DNA from: JAAXQD01 sp963790095
GTDB taxonomy: Bacteria > Desulfobacterota > Desulfobacteria > Desulfobacterales > UBA11574
Length of the DNA: 64,000 bases
Assembly (NCBI GenBank): GCA_963790095.1
Contig: CAWBNO010000003.1
Span: 58,677 to 122,676, forward strand
Direction of reading: 5' to 3'
Below are positions 35,979-45,056 of the stretch, piece after piece. The first letter of the stretch is position 1; each line of letters starts with the position of its first letter. Under the pieces are notes generated by a model. The model saw only the letters and a list, made by a program, of their open reading frames with translations, was not told where the DNA came from and did not search any database. The translations under genes were made by a program, and so were the position numbers.

Positions 35979-37402
35979 GCGCCATTTAAAAACCTTCCGA
36001 CCCTCAATTGAAAATTCACATCTTTATCCAATACCGTCCCCTCCTTAACCACCGCCTGAAATTTAAGGTCGTTTGTTATGACAACCCTGTTTTTTATGGT
36101 GACATTGGGTTCAAAACGGACGTCTCCCCGAATGGCCAGTGATTCGCAATCCACCAGCGAAGGGATTCCATGGATGAATCTTTCATCGAAAAGATCGATG
36201 TTGCCGTAATATCTCGGATCGAGATCGATCTGTATGATCTTCGAGCGGACCTTGGGATTTAAAACCAGATGGTTTTCCTTTGAAAAGATAAAACGGTCGG
36301 ACCGAATCGCCAGCAGTTCGTTGCATTTTTTTACCGGGAGAAACCGGGAAAGGGAAACCTGGATCAGCGTTGCACCTTTAAAAAGGGATATGGCAGCGCC
36401 CATGGCGGTTTCGACCTGAAATACTTTTGGGCTTTTTTCATCCCGAGGATCCAGGGTTTTGGGGTTTCGGATCAATGGAAGCGTGATAATGCCTTGTTTT
36501 TCAAGGAGACGATCAAGGGCCTCGAGATGGATCCAGATATTGTTGGTGTTAAAAAATCCGTAACGTTTTATGTCTCTGAAGGCACTCAGTTCATTTTTGG
36601 GGCACTGGGCCGACTCCCGCAGGGTCAGACCACCGTCCGGATGCCTTGCCACGTGCCCGCCTTTGACATCTGCGGGCGTTCTGGGGGCCACTTCCATCAT
36701 AAACGGGAATCTGTTTTCGGAAAAGTATCCCAAAAGCGATTCATCTAAGGTGGCCCCTAAATTGTCCGAATTTGAAATGAACGCATATTTGACGCCCTGG
36801 TCGAGGAGGCTTTTTAATACGCCGGATGTATAAATGGCCGCGTATATGTCGCCATGGCCAGGGGGATTCCATTCCAGTTCGGGATTCTCCGGCCAGGTTG
36901 CCGGCGCGAAATTTTCCTGGAGAACCTTTGGAAATTTATTCTGGAGAAACAAAAGGGGCCGGTCTGACGGTTGGATCTTGGAAAGGGTGTCAAGGGTGTC
37001 GTCATGGGTGCTGAAACTGTTCATCAGCGCCAGTTTAACCGGTCGTTTTTCCGTCTGTTTTAATATGATTTCGAGGAATGTTTTTCCGTTTTTTACTTCC
37101 AAAAGAGACTTGGCCCGGGTAAGGCCCATGCTGGTGCCGAGGCCGCCGTTGAGTTTTATCATCACCGATTTCTTTAACGCATTCCGTCCGGCTTCAGCAT
37201 ATTCTTCAAGGTGGGTTGCATCTTGGACTTCATTGGAAGCAATCGGCCGTAAGTCTCGGTCGGAGATAAGCCCGGTTTCGCCGGAAACGATTTTTTTATA
37301 ATAATACCCAAAGGTGTCGATGACAAACGGGTGGAGTCCGGCACTTTCCATCTTTGACATAAATGACAAAAGGTGTTTCGGTGGATCTTGATTTTTCTCC
37401 AT
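35954..37402 (-). CDS. UTP--glucose-1-phosphate uridylyltransferase-like (UDPGP family)
   Basis: A 482-residue member of the eukaryotic-type UDP-glucose pyrophosphorylase family (PF01704), which makes UDP-sugars from UTP and sugar-1-phosphate. The nucleotide-binding loop LNGGLGTSMGLTRAKSL is at about residues 84-100, followed by family motifs LMNSFSTHDDT and GHGDIYAAIYTSG; the C-terminal part is a left-handed beta-helix. The bacterial GalU type is unrelated. A perfect 16-base tandem duplication spans the start codon, so two ATG copies (37402 and 37418) exist; only 37402 is in frame, and GGAG of the upstream copy serves as its Shine-Dalgarno. Confidence 0.9.
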   Translation of the reverse strand: MEKNQDPPKHLLSFMSKMESAGLHPFVIDTFGYYYKKIVSGETGLISDRDLRPIASNEVQDATHLEEYAEAGRNALKKSVMIKLNGGLGTSMGLTRAKSLLEVKNGKTFLEIILKQTEKRPVKLALMNSFSTHDDTLDTLSKIQPSDRPLLFLQNKFPKVLQENFAPATWPENPELEWNPPGHGDIYAAIYTSGVLKSLLDQGVKYAFISNSDNLGATLDESLLGYFSENRFPFMMEVAPRTPADVKGGHVARHPDGGLTLRESAQCPKNELSAFRDIKRYGFFNTNNIWIHLEALDRLLEKQGIITLPLIRNPKTLDPRDEKSPKVFQVETAMGAAISLFKGATLIQVSLSRFLPVKKCNELLAIRSDRFIFSKENHLVLNPKVRSKIIQIDLDPRYYGNIDLFDERFIHGIPSLVDCESLAIRGDVRFEPNVTIKNRVVITNDLKFQAVVKEGTVLDKDVNFQLRVGRFLNGAYPFLKME

Positions 37403-37418
37403 CTTGATTTTTCTCCAT
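37387..37418. repeat. 16-base perfect tandem duplication at the uridylyltransferase start
   Basis: CTTGATTTTTCTCCAT occurs twice in a row (37387-37402 and 37403-37418). On the minus strand each copy begins ATGGAG, so the start codon and a Shine-Dalgarno-like GGAG are duplicated. The unit is not a multiple of three, so the upstream ATG is out of frame. Confidence 0.9.
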
Positions 37419-37781
37419 CCAAAATGATCAGAAGACCCCGGGGATAGGATCGCAGGAAAATGCTAACGCTAAAATTGAAGCGTTCGGACGGAGACCCTCA
37501 GACAGCTCAAGTTATTTCGCTTCCCTCACAACTGGAATATTGGAACCATGGGATAATGGGTTATGGAAGCGGCAACAACCAGGAGCTATTAGATCTTTAA
37601 TTTCAAATAATCGTAGAATTTCCGAGACGTTCAATTATAATGCGCAGCTTCCCAAAGGGTTCTTCGTTAAAAGACACATAAATTACGCACCGGAAGCTTG
37701 TGAAACGTCGTCCAAGAACGTTTGTCCAAATGGTTTCAGGCGAGGCGTTGAACTGCGCCCGATCGTCATGAGAACTCCGGG
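37419..37781. other. Intergenic region with a partial ATTCC-type repeat
   Basis: Between the uridylyltransferase and aminotransferase genes. It contains CTGGAATATTGGAACC and GGGATAATGGG at 37531-37561, resembling one arm of the inverted repeats at 53591 and 62734. No gene or terminator was recognised. Confidence 0.45.
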
Positions 37782-38843
37782 TTAAATCGGTTCGATCCAA
37801 CCCACAGGATCGTTGGTTTTCCCATATTGGATGTTTGTCAGCTCGGTGTAGAATCTGTTTGCCACGGGGCCGACCTTGCCGTCACCGATGGTGATCACTT
37901 TTTCGCCATACTTGATTTCTCCCACCGGTGAAATCACCGCCGCAGTTCCTGATCCGAAAATTTCGTCAAGCTTTCCGGCGGTGTGGGCATCGAACACTTC
38001 ATGGATGCTGATTTTCCGTTCGGAGACGTCTATACCCCACTGTTTTGCCAGATTGATCACCGAATCCCGGGTGATTCCGGGAAGGATGCTGCCCGTTAAC
38101 ATGGGTGTAATCAGTTTGCCGTCGATGACAAAAAATATATTCATGGCGCCGACTTCTTCAACGTATTTCCGCTCGACGCCGCACAGCCAAAGTACCTGGG
38201 TATACCCTTGCCTGTGGGCCTCTTCGGCGGCATAGAGACTCGCTGCGTAGTTGCCGGGAGTTTTGGCTTCACCGACACCGCCCGGGACCGCGCGGACATG
38301 GTGGGGGGTGACCCAGATTTTGACCGGGTTAAAGCCTTCGGGGTAATAGGCGCCCACCGGAGACAAAATGATAAAGAAACGATAGGTATGTGATGCGCGA
38401 ACACCCAGATAGGGATCCGTAGCAATGATGGTGGGACGGATATAAAGAGAGGTTCCCGGAGCGCTGGGTACCCAGCCTTTTTCAATGGTTAAAAGTTGTT
38501 TGAGGGCATCCACGGCGAACGCTTCGTCGATCTGCGGTATGCACATGATGCGGGAAGAGTTGTTCATCCGTTTGAAATTGTCTCGGGGACGGAAAAGCTG
38601 TATGGCTCCGGAATCTGTCCGGTACGCTTTGAGTCCTTCAAATACTGCTTGGCCATAGTGGAGGACCATGGTGGCCGGATCCATATTGAACGATCCATAG
38701 GGCTCTATGCGCGGGTTGTGCCATCCGTCATCCGGATTGTAATCCATATTAAACATGTGATCTGTGAAAATCGAACCGAAACCCAATTTGGAGTCATCGG
38801 GTTTTGCTTTTAATTTTTCTGCTTTGGTAACGGTTAGCTGCAT
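37782..38843 (-). CDS. ilvE: Branched-chain amino acid aminotransferase (type II)
   Basis: PLP enzyme for the last step of leucine, isoleucine and valine synthesis and the first step of their breakdown. The 353-residue length and N-terminus (KPDDSKLGFGSIFTDHMF) fit the type II BCAT of bacteria and eukaryotes. The PLP lysine lies in GVGEAKTPGNYAAS near residue 197; other class IV motifs include HYGQAVFEGLKAYR and EVGAMNIFFV. GGGGAGGG lies just before the ATG. Confidence 0.95.
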   Translation of the reverse strand: MQLTVTKAEKLKAKPDDSKLGFGSIFTDHMFNMDYNPDDGWHNPRIEPYGSFNMDPATMVLHYGQAVFEGLKAYRTDSGAIQLFRPRDNFKRMNNSSRIMCIPQIDEAFAVDALKQLLTIEKGWVPSAPGTSLYIRPTIIATDPYLGVRASHTYRFFIILSPVGAYYPEGFNPVKIWVTPHHVRAVPGGVGEAKTPGNYAASLYAAEEAHRQGYTQVLWLCGVERKYVEEVGAMNIFFVIDGKLITPMLTGSILPGITRDSVINLAKQWGIDVSERKISIHEVFDAHTAGKLDEIFGSGTAAVISPVGEIKYGEKVITIGDGKVGPVANRFYTELTNIQYGKTNDPVGWIEPI

Positions 38844-38915
38844 TTTACCCTCCCCGGAGATTTTATAACATTTTGATATGTATTTTTAACGGTTGATGAT
38901 TATTTTGTTTGCCCT

Positions 38916-39359
38916 TCAGGGGCTTTCACGCCACAGGAACAGCCCCGTTGTCCGGTCGTAAACCCGCTCCATAGGTTTGCCGACGAGTTCTTGAAGGTCC
39001 ATCTCTCCGGCATAGAGAACGGTATCTGAAAAAAGGTGTCCGCCGATGATTTTTCCGTGTTCATCGCCCAGAACAATATGGGCATGTATCACCGGCGCCT
39101 GATCTTTTAAGGAAACATTGCCGACACACGTTATGATTTCCATGGGCGTATTTTCGGTGAAGGTGACGTATACTTGCTGTTTTTGATCATACGCTCCCAT
39201 GGTGGCGGACATAACAGCTCCCATTACGGAGAATGTCGCCATCTGGATGGCGGATTCTATGCAGAAGTCCTCGATATATGCAATCAGATCTTTTCCATGG
39301 GGAAGGCGTCCGACAAATCGACGTCCCAGTTTAAATTCAGAGCAGACCGGTTGGTTCAT
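38916..39359 (-). CDS. PPC/DUF296-domain protein
   Basis: A 147-residue single PPC domain (plants and prokaryotes conserved; DUF296), often annotated as a DNA-binding protein but not proven to be so in bacteria. Signature segments are HGKDLIAYIEDFCIESAIQ, FSVMGAVMSATMGAYDQ and the conserved GGHLFSD; HAHIVLGDEHGKIIGG supplies a possible metal-binding His pair. The ATG at 39359 is chosen; a TTG five codons upstream (39374) is possible. It shares direction with ilvE but is separated by about 70 bases. Confidence 0.85.
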   Translation of the reverse strand: MNQPVCSEFKLGRRFVGRLPHGKDLIAYIEDFCIESAIQMATFSVMGAVMSATMGAYDQKQQVYVTFTENTPMEIITCVGNVSLKDQAPVIHAHIVLGDEHGKIIGGHLFSDTVLYAGEMDLQELVGKPMERVYDRTTGLFLWRESP

Positions 39360-39668
39360 GGAGAAACATTCCAAGTAAACAAAATATTAACCCTAAAATA
39401 TGGTCTAAAATCTATAGCACCTTTGCCATTGAAATCAAGACCTAAGTTCTTGTCATAAGGGTTTTGCAAACATTGCATTGTTTTTTTCACCGGTTGACAT
39501 CGGCCGGTGCTTCGGATATTAAAGGCCAAAATTCTGAAATTAAAGCAACCGGTTGGTTTTTCAAAACAAGATCTTATCTGCGAGTTGTTTCAGAGAAGAT
39601 CCGTACTGCCTGAAGCAACACTATTTTCAAACACGCTTAAGGGTATATATAAAAGGGGAATAAAAAAT

Positions 39669-40457
39669 ATGGATGCACCCAATGAAATAGCCAGCATTCC
39701 GCCTGTTCAGCTTAAATTGGACAGTAAATTCAAATTTAGATGCCACAGCGAGGTTAAATGCTTCACCCAATGCTGCAGAGGGATTAATATCATACTTACG
39801 CCCTATGACATTATCCGACTCAAAAGACGTCTGCAGCTTTCGTCAGAAGAGTTTTTGGCCGTTTACACGTCGCCGGAGCTTTTGGAAAAAACAGACCTGC
39901 CGGTGGTTACGTTAAAGCTCATGGACGACGATATTCAATCATGTCCTTTCGTTACCGATGCAGGTTGCATCATTTACGAAGACAGGCCCACAACCTGCCG
40001 TTATTATCCCCTGGGGGTTGCTTCGCTGAGTCACAAGGACGGCGCTGAAGATGGATTCTATTTCTTCATCCATGAGCCCCACTGTCTGGGGTTTGAAGAG
40101 GATAAAGAATGGACCATCCGTGAATGGCGGAAAGACCAGGGCGTTGATATTCATGACGAGATCAATGCCGATTGGACCGATTTGTTGGTGCGGAAGCGAT
40201 CCTTTCCTCCCAATCTCAAGCTTATTGAAGAAAGCAAACACATGTTTTTTTTGGTCAGCTATAATATTGATAAATTTAAAGCCTTTGTTTTTGAAACCTC
40301 GTTTCTGGATCGTTATGATATTGATGCGGATACCGTGGAAAAGATCAAAGCAGACGACATCGCACTTTTAAAATTTGGTTTGAAATGGCTGAAAGATGTT
40401 CTGTTTAAAGAAGGGAGTTTTCGGTTGAAGGAAGATCAGGGTGCCTCGAAACCCTAG
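39669..40457 (+). CDS. YkgJ-family cysteine-cluster protein
   Basis: A 262-residue protein with a cysteine cluster of the Zn/Fe-chelating YkgJ family: CHSEVKCFTQCC (about residues 25-36) and, later, CPFVTDAGCIIYEDRP with TTCRYYPLG. Family members are thought to bind zinc or an iron-sulfur cluster; their function is unknown. The C-terminal ~100 residues extend beyond the core. The ATG at 39669 has AAAAGGGG upstream; an in-frame start 162 bases earlier adds a low-quality extension. Confidence 0.85.
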   Translation: MDAPNEIASIPPVQLKLDSKFKFRCHSEVKCFTQCCRGINIILTPYDIIRLKRRLQLSSEEFLAVYTSPELLEKTDLPVVTLKLMDDDIQSCPFVTDAGCIIYEDRPTTCRYYPLGVASLSHKDGAEDGFYFFIHEPHCLGFEEDKEWTIREWRKDQGVDIHDEINADWTDLLVRKRSFPPNLKLIEESKHMFFLVSYNIDKFKAFVFETSFLDRYDIDADTVEKIKADDIALLKFGLKWLKDVLFKEGSFRLKEDQGASKP

Positions 40458-40584
40458 CCGTTGTTTCAAAACGTATCCGGTTGTTTTTTCGAGAGGCTTT
40501 AAAACTAAGGATTATCTTCCGATTAGTTGTGGTTAATTGAGGTAACATAAGTGAGTCATTTCCAACTGAGCGGGAGTGTTCATG

Positions 40585-40771
40585 TAGGGTTCAAGGATTC
40601 AAGGATCCAAGGGTTCGAGTGATCCGCCACAAAACAGGCGGATAAAAATGCTAAAGAATTAAATATCTTATCGTTCTGTTTTTGAATTGGGCACTCTAAA
40701 AAAAGACCGCGCTGAAAAATCTTTAATAAAACCCTTGAATCCTGGGCCCCTGGACCCCTTGGACCCTTTTC
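40585..40771. repeat. Inverted-repeat element with GGATTCAAGG-type arms
   Basis: The left arm reads GGTTCAAGGATTCAAGGATCC (first 20 bases at 40589-40608) and the right arm has the complementary CCCTTGAATCCTGGGCCCC with further TTGGACCC units to 40771. Inside is a compact hairpin, ATCCGCC/GGCGGAT (40622-40643). It occupies most of the 400-base gap 40458-40858; no gene is seen there. Confidence 0.65.
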
Positions 40772-40804
40772 TCCGACTAAATCGGAGAAGAAACAAAAAT
40801 AATA

Positions 40805-40844
40805 ATGCCGGGTACCTGATGAAGGGCATAACGGCACCCGGCAT
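40805..40844 (-). terminator. Terminator of the dapA-like gene
   Basis: ATGCCGGGT (40805-40813) is perfectly complementary to ACCCGGCAT (40836-40844). Read on the minus strand it follows the dapA-like stop by 15 bases and is trailed by ATTATTATTTTTGTTTC, so it fits an intrinsic terminator for that gene. Confidence 0.7.
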
Positions 40845-40858
40845 CTAACGGTTGCGCA

Positions 40859-41896
40859 TCAATAATTTTCGTAAAAAAGCCCCGCCCATGTGGCAGGATC
40901 GTTCAGACGCGCCTCGATGTCGACATTGAAAAATTCAGCGACCGGTTGAAATATTTCCGGGGTGTCGGCCTGTACTTTTCGGGCGGCTTCAAGAACCTTT
41001 TCGAGTCCGTTTCGTGTCATTTTTCCCAGTGGTTGCCTGCATCCACCCGAGGGCATTCCCAGGATTGACATGAGTGTCTTAAAGCCCAGGGGATTTCTGG
41101 CACGGCATTTCACTTCCCCAAAGGGTGTTTTTTCCATGGTTGTAACGGTGACCAGATCAAAAAGGGGCTGTATGGCAGATAGCAGCTTCCGGGCTTCAGA
41201 CGTGTTTCCTTCTTGGAGCAGGCGGACCATGTCCGATACTGCTTTCGGAATGACATTGGACGCAACAGAAATTACCCCCGAGGCGTTTATAGCCGTGTGT
41301 TCGTCATCATCTCATACGTCAGCCCGTCATCCCCGGACAGTATGGTAAAATCCGGCCCGCAGCATTTTCGGGTGTGTTTCATGTTCTCGAGATTTCCCGT
41401 GGCTTCTTTAACCGTATTGACATTGTCGAACTCTTGGTTCAACAGGGCCAGATCTTCAGGCAGCAGTTGTGCACCGGTTCGGCCGGGGATTACATACGGA
41501 ATGATTTCAATGCCCGGTACAGCCTGGGCAATGGGGGCAACATATTCCCTGCGTATTTCAAGAGAACTGGGGCCGTTGTAGTATGGATCTACCAACAGCG
41601 GCTGCATCAGCTCCCACTGCGAGGGCATGTTGGGTTCCCGCCAGAGATTCCTTGGTATTGTTGCTTCCCACACCGGCAATACAAAGACATTTACCCTTTG
41701 TTTTTTTCGCAACGGTTTCAATGACCCGGTTATGTTCATCCCAGGTCAAAACAGGGCTTTCTCCGGTGGTTCCAACAGCCAGTATTCCGGTAATGCCATT
41801 TTTTATCTGAAAATCCGAAAGGTTGTCCAAACCTTCATAGTCGACAGCATCGTCTTTAAACGGTGTGACAACTGCTGTGAAACATCCTGCGATCAT
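40859..41896 (-). pseudogene. dapA: 4-hydroxy-tetrahydrodipicolinate synthase-like gene with two frameshifts
   Basis: Three consecutive minus-strand frames together give a full-length DapA/N-acetylneuraminate-lyase family protein of about 345 codons. Part 1 starts MIAGCFTAVVTPFKDD and includes GTTGESPVL; near 41597 an extra base in GCCGCTG shifts the frame to part 2 (LLVDPYYNGPS, with the catalytic tyrosine region, and NTVKEATGN with the Schiff-base lysine). Near 41300 a second indel of opposite sign shifts to part 3 (INASGVISVASNVIPKAV onward), which ends at 40859. The catalytic residues survive in sequence. AAAAAGGGGG lies before the ATG at 41896. It is either a decayed gene or a double sequencing error. 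Confidence 0.82.
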
Positions 41897-42291
41897 AACA
41901 TCCCCCTTTTTATCCGAATGGTTGTTGATTTTGAAAAACAATCAGGGCATAAATTAAGATATATTAAAAATTAAAGAAAGTGTGCGGTGCTGTCAAGTGA
42001 AAAGCATTGAAGGCTCTCCGCAGCCCCGAGGAAAGGGAGTTAAGCTTCGCTTCAACACGCTTTGCGGGGAATGCGCTCGCCAAGCGGGTTAACGCTCTGA
42101 AAACAGGTTAATAAACCAACCGGAATTTTCGAAAGAGGAGGCAGTGCCTAAAGAAGGAATCGAAAGTCGAGTCTCTATGAGACCCTCGAGAAACATTCGC
42201 TATGCCCCGATTTCTAATCAGATTCGGATAAATATAACAAAAACGAACGCTTTCAAGGATCTCAATTTTAGCGATTCATACCGGGACAACA
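41897..42291. other. Intergenic region, no supported gene
   Basis: This 395-base stretch lies upstream of the dapA-like gene. A 71-codon GTG frame at 42144-42356 has a good Shine-Dalgarno sequence (AAAGAGGAGG) but no recognisable product and overlaps the convergent gene at 42292; it is not called. Confidence 0.4.
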
Positions 42292-42624
42292 CTACCGCAT
42301 TCCTGTACCCCTTCCAAACACATCCCGTCCGGCAAGCGGATTATAGAGCTTCGTAATTGCGAACTTCATAACATCGATGCTTTTCATCTCCAAGATGATA
42401 TTAAATAAAGTTTCTTCGCCTCCTTCCGGTAGACTACACTCATTTGAATCATCAAAGGCTAAATCTTTAAATCCCTTTTCAAGCTTCTTTTTATCTTTTT
42501 TTGTCATCGCTACCTGAATGGCCTTTTTGCCATCTATTTCGGCAACCTGATCGGCCAAACCTGCGTCTTCAATCTTCTTGAATTTGTCATCATCCAAAAA
42601 GATGTTAATATAACAATCTGCCAT
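42292..42624 (-). CDS. Hypothetical protein, 110 residues
   Basis: I do not recognise a family. The protein starts MADCYINIFLDDDKFKKIED, has a Lys-rich centre (MTKKDKKKLEKGFKDLA) and no membrane segment. A strong Shine-Dalgarno sequence (CAGGAGG) precedes the ATG. It is isolated between the dapA-like gene and the divergent TPR gene. Confidence 0.7.
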   Translation of the reverse strand: MADCYINIFLDDDKFKKIEDAGLADQVAEIDGKKAIQVAMTKKDKKKLEKGFKDLAFDDSNECSLPEGGEETLFNIILEMKSIDVMKFAITKLYNPLAGRDVFGRGTGMR

Positions 42625-42770
42625 GAGAACCTCCTGTTGGAAAAGTAATAAATATAAAATAGTTAACGTTTTTTCTTAATACACAATATATGCTCAGGCC
42701 AATGTTTCTATTACGGATGGTAATTATTTGTCAATAGTTTTGTCCCGATTAATGCAGGTTAATTTTTTTC

Positions 42771-42799
42771 TTGACAACCCAAAAGCACTACCATACTAA
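42771..42799 (+). promoter_or_regulatory. Candidate promoter of the TPR-protein gene
   Basis: TTGACA (42771-42776) and TACTAA (42794-42799) are 17 bases apart, 90 bases upstream of the TPR start codon. Confidence 0.5.
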
Positions 42800-42888
42800 C
42801 CTAAATTTAAAGCCTTTTCAATCTATATATTGATGGATACTTTTGCTCATGCTATTGATAAAACTAAAACCTATTAAAGGATATTATT

Positions 42889-43509
42889 ATGCCTAAAGCA
42901 AAAAACGTTGAAGAATATATCGCTCACCAACAAGCTGCCGTTGCTGCAAATCCAGACTGCGGCACCTCCCATTACAATCTTGCAATCGGCCTTTTGGGAC
43001 TTAAAAAATACGATGAAGCTGAAAACGAATTTTTTGCCGCGATCGAATGCAGCCCGACTCTTGCTGAGGCTTATGTGCAATTGGGAGGTATCAGTCTCCA
43101 ACGTGGAGACCTGGAGGGCTGTCTTCATTTCAATAAGCGGGCGGTCAAGTCTAGAGCAGGGTTTGCCGAAGGGTATGGAAATATCGGGTTTGTACAGCTT
43201 CAATTGGGAAATATTGAGGAAGCGATTCCGGCTCTTGAAAAAGCAATAAGATGGAATCCCAAATTCCTCCAGGCCTATACGACATTGGCGAATGCCTATT
43301 TGATGAAAGGGATGATTGATGAAAGCATCGAGACCAGCCTGAAAGCCATTGACCTCCAACCGGACTTTGCCGTGGCACATAACAACCTGGGCATTGCCTA
43401 TCTCGAAAAGGGGGAAGGGGATTTGGCTTTGAAACATCTCGATAACGCGGTTGAACTCGGTTACGACGTTGCCCCTGAAATGTTAAAAGAGATCGAAAAA
43501 TATAGATAA
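42889..43509 (+). CDS. Tetratricopeptide-repeat protein upstream of the dsr locus
   Basis: A 206-residue protein made almost wholly of TPR units (about five), for example SHYNLAIGLLGLKKYDEAEN, AEAYVQLGGISLQRGDLEG, AEGYGNIGFVQLQLGNIEE, LQAYTTLANAYLMKGMIDE and AVAHNNLGIAYLEKGEGDL. TPRs mediate protein-protein contacts. There is no signal peptide, so it is probably cytoplasmic. AAAGGATATT precedes the ATG. Its position upstream of an unknown gene and dsrAB suggests, but does not prove, a role linked to sulfite reductase. Confidence 0.9.
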   Translation: MPKAKNVEEYIAHQQAAVAANPDCGTSHYNLAIGLLGLKKYDEAENEFFAAIECSPTLAEAYVQLGGISLQRGDLEGCLHFNKRAVKSRAGFAEGYGNIGFVQLQLGNIEEAIPALEKAIRWNPKFLQAYTTLANAYLMKGMIDESIETSLKAIDLQPDFAVAHNNLGIAYLEKGEGDLALKHLDNAVELGYDVAPEMLKEIEKYR

Positions 43510-43759
43510 TTGAAAGGTCGGGGAGTTTGCATTCATTTAAAAAGTATTATCAAGGGCGCGAATTTTTAAAGAAAACTCTCAGAATCCTTAGACAATTTAA
43601 AATCCGCAACGATTTTCTACATGCCGCAATTCACCTATTTTTTGTCGAACCGAAAAAACCCTGTCCAAGAAGACCACAGGATATGGTCCGCGCCCATTCC
43701 CCTCAACCGGCATCCGTCCACGGGGGTGTCGGACTCAGAGACCGGCATTTATTTAAGCC

Positions 43760-44812
43760 ATGGAGACTATTTTGCCGCTGTCTCGTAATTTTCTGGAACA
43801 AGACGGATGTGCAATCATCACCCGTGCTGTTTCCCAACATACCCGTCAAGATATAACATTCGAGGCCATAGAAAAAATAAGGATCATTCTCGAAAAACAC
43901 GGAGAATTTTATCATCCGGCCCGAATTGAAACGGTTTTGTCTGAAACGACACTGTCGTTTGTACTGAATGTCGCTGTTTCGGATATCGGAAAGCGTTTTG
44001 CAGACAAAGAGTTTCGATGTTTAGAACAACTCAACGCGCAATTTCCATTTTCATTTCTCCCCAGGGTCTACGGCCGGGGTTGCATCTATACCCAAAGCGA
44101 ACCATCGGAAATCAGAATGTTTTTAGGGGAGTGGTTTCAAGGGTTCAACGAATTCCATATTTCACTTGATCCAGCAGATGAACAGCACAAAATGATTGTC
44201 TGGGACCATGAGCAGGGTAACTATTTTCTTTCGACCGATCAAACGAAAGCACTTTACCGGCAGGCCGCCAAAATTCTGACCTGTTACTATAATGTCGAAA
44301 CCTTTGAACAGATATCTTCCTGGCATCATGCGGCCGGTGATTTTGTTCTGAAATGCCAAAACGATGAGATCGATGTAAAACTTATTACGGTTCGACAATA
44401 CGGGCCCATGTTTGGAAATGATACCGGGATCGGGCATAACGATTCGGATGTTGAAATGATATTGGAAGCGTTACTGGTATTTTTTTTAAATATGGCAATC
44501 AAAATGCGCATCGACCGGCTGGATGGAGTCGGAGAAATTGTATGGTCTGATAAAGTTGCACTTATGGGAATCCTTAAGGGCTTTTTTGAAGGGTTGGCCT
44601 TAAAACCAATCGCCAGTGTGTTTCCAGAGCATTTAAACCGCTGTTTCAGGCAACATCTTTTATCGTGCAGTCGGGCAGATTTTTTTGATCTGAATCACGC
44701 CATTTTTCATACATATTCGTTGCAGGCACCGGAGGTTCCGGTCATCCGACAGCATTTTGAAGAGCATGTTGAGGATCTATACAACTCCATCGGACAATTA
44801 GAAAAAGTATAG
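43760..44812 (+). CDS. Unknown 350-residue protein upstream of dsrAB
   Basis: I do not recognise a family with certainty. The protein is soluble, without signal peptide or cysteine cluster. A segment FPFSFLPRVYGRG followed ~90 residues later by SSWHHAAGDFVLK and a block ending LITVRQYGPMFG weakly recalls aminoglycoside-phosphotransferase or kinase-like folds, but catalytic residues are not clearly placed, so I leave it unnamed. The Shine-Dalgarno sequence is poor. It sits between the TPR gene and the dsrA promoter, in the same direction, with ~250-base gaps on each side. Confidence 0.75.
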   Translation: METILPLSRNFLEQDGCAIITRAVSQHTRQDITFEAIEKIRIILEKHGEFYHPARIETVLSETTLSFVLNVAVSDIGKRFADKEFRCLEQLNAQFPFSFLPRVYGRGCIYTQSEPSEIRMFLGEWFQGFNEFHISLDPADEQHKMIVWDHEQGNYFLSTDQTKALYRQAAKILTCYYNVETFEQISSWHHAAGDFVLKCQNDEIDVKLITVRQYGPMFGNDTGIGHNDSDVEMILEALLVFFLNMAIKMRIDRLDGVGEIVWSDKVALMGILKGFFEGLALKPIASVFPEHLNRCFRQHLLSCSRADFFDLNHAIFHTYSLQAPEVPVIRQHFEEHVEDLYNSIGQLEKV

Positions 44813-44866
44813 CGCGGTGGTGTCAAAATAAAATGATGTTTAACGTTTTGAAACCCTGCTTTTTTA

Positions 44867-44895
44867 TTGACAAGCAGAAATATTAATTCTATATG
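44867..44895 (+). promoter_or_regulatory. Candidate promoter of dsrABD with overlapping inverted repeat
   Basis: TTGACA (44867-44872) and TATATG (44890-44895) have a 17-base spacer, about 160 bases upstream of dsrA. The -35 box overlaps an inverted repeat, CTGCTT (44856-44861) and AAGCAG (44872-44877), that could be an operator. Confidence 0.55.
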
Positions 44896-45056
44896 ATTTC
44901 TTTGTATGTTATGAATTTTAAAAAGAAGTATTGATAATAACATCTAAAAAAAATAGAGAAAATAATGAGGGGGGGTGATTGTTGCTGCCCTAAAAGGGGA
45001 CGGTGGTTTTTTTTGAAACAGATAGGTTAATTTTCAATTAGAATGGAGGTAATACA

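Noticed and set aside
42144..42356. GTG frame of 70 codons with a good Shine-Dalgarno sequence
   Set aside because: The product is unrecognised and overlaps the convergent 110-residue gene by 65 bases. The evidence is too thin.
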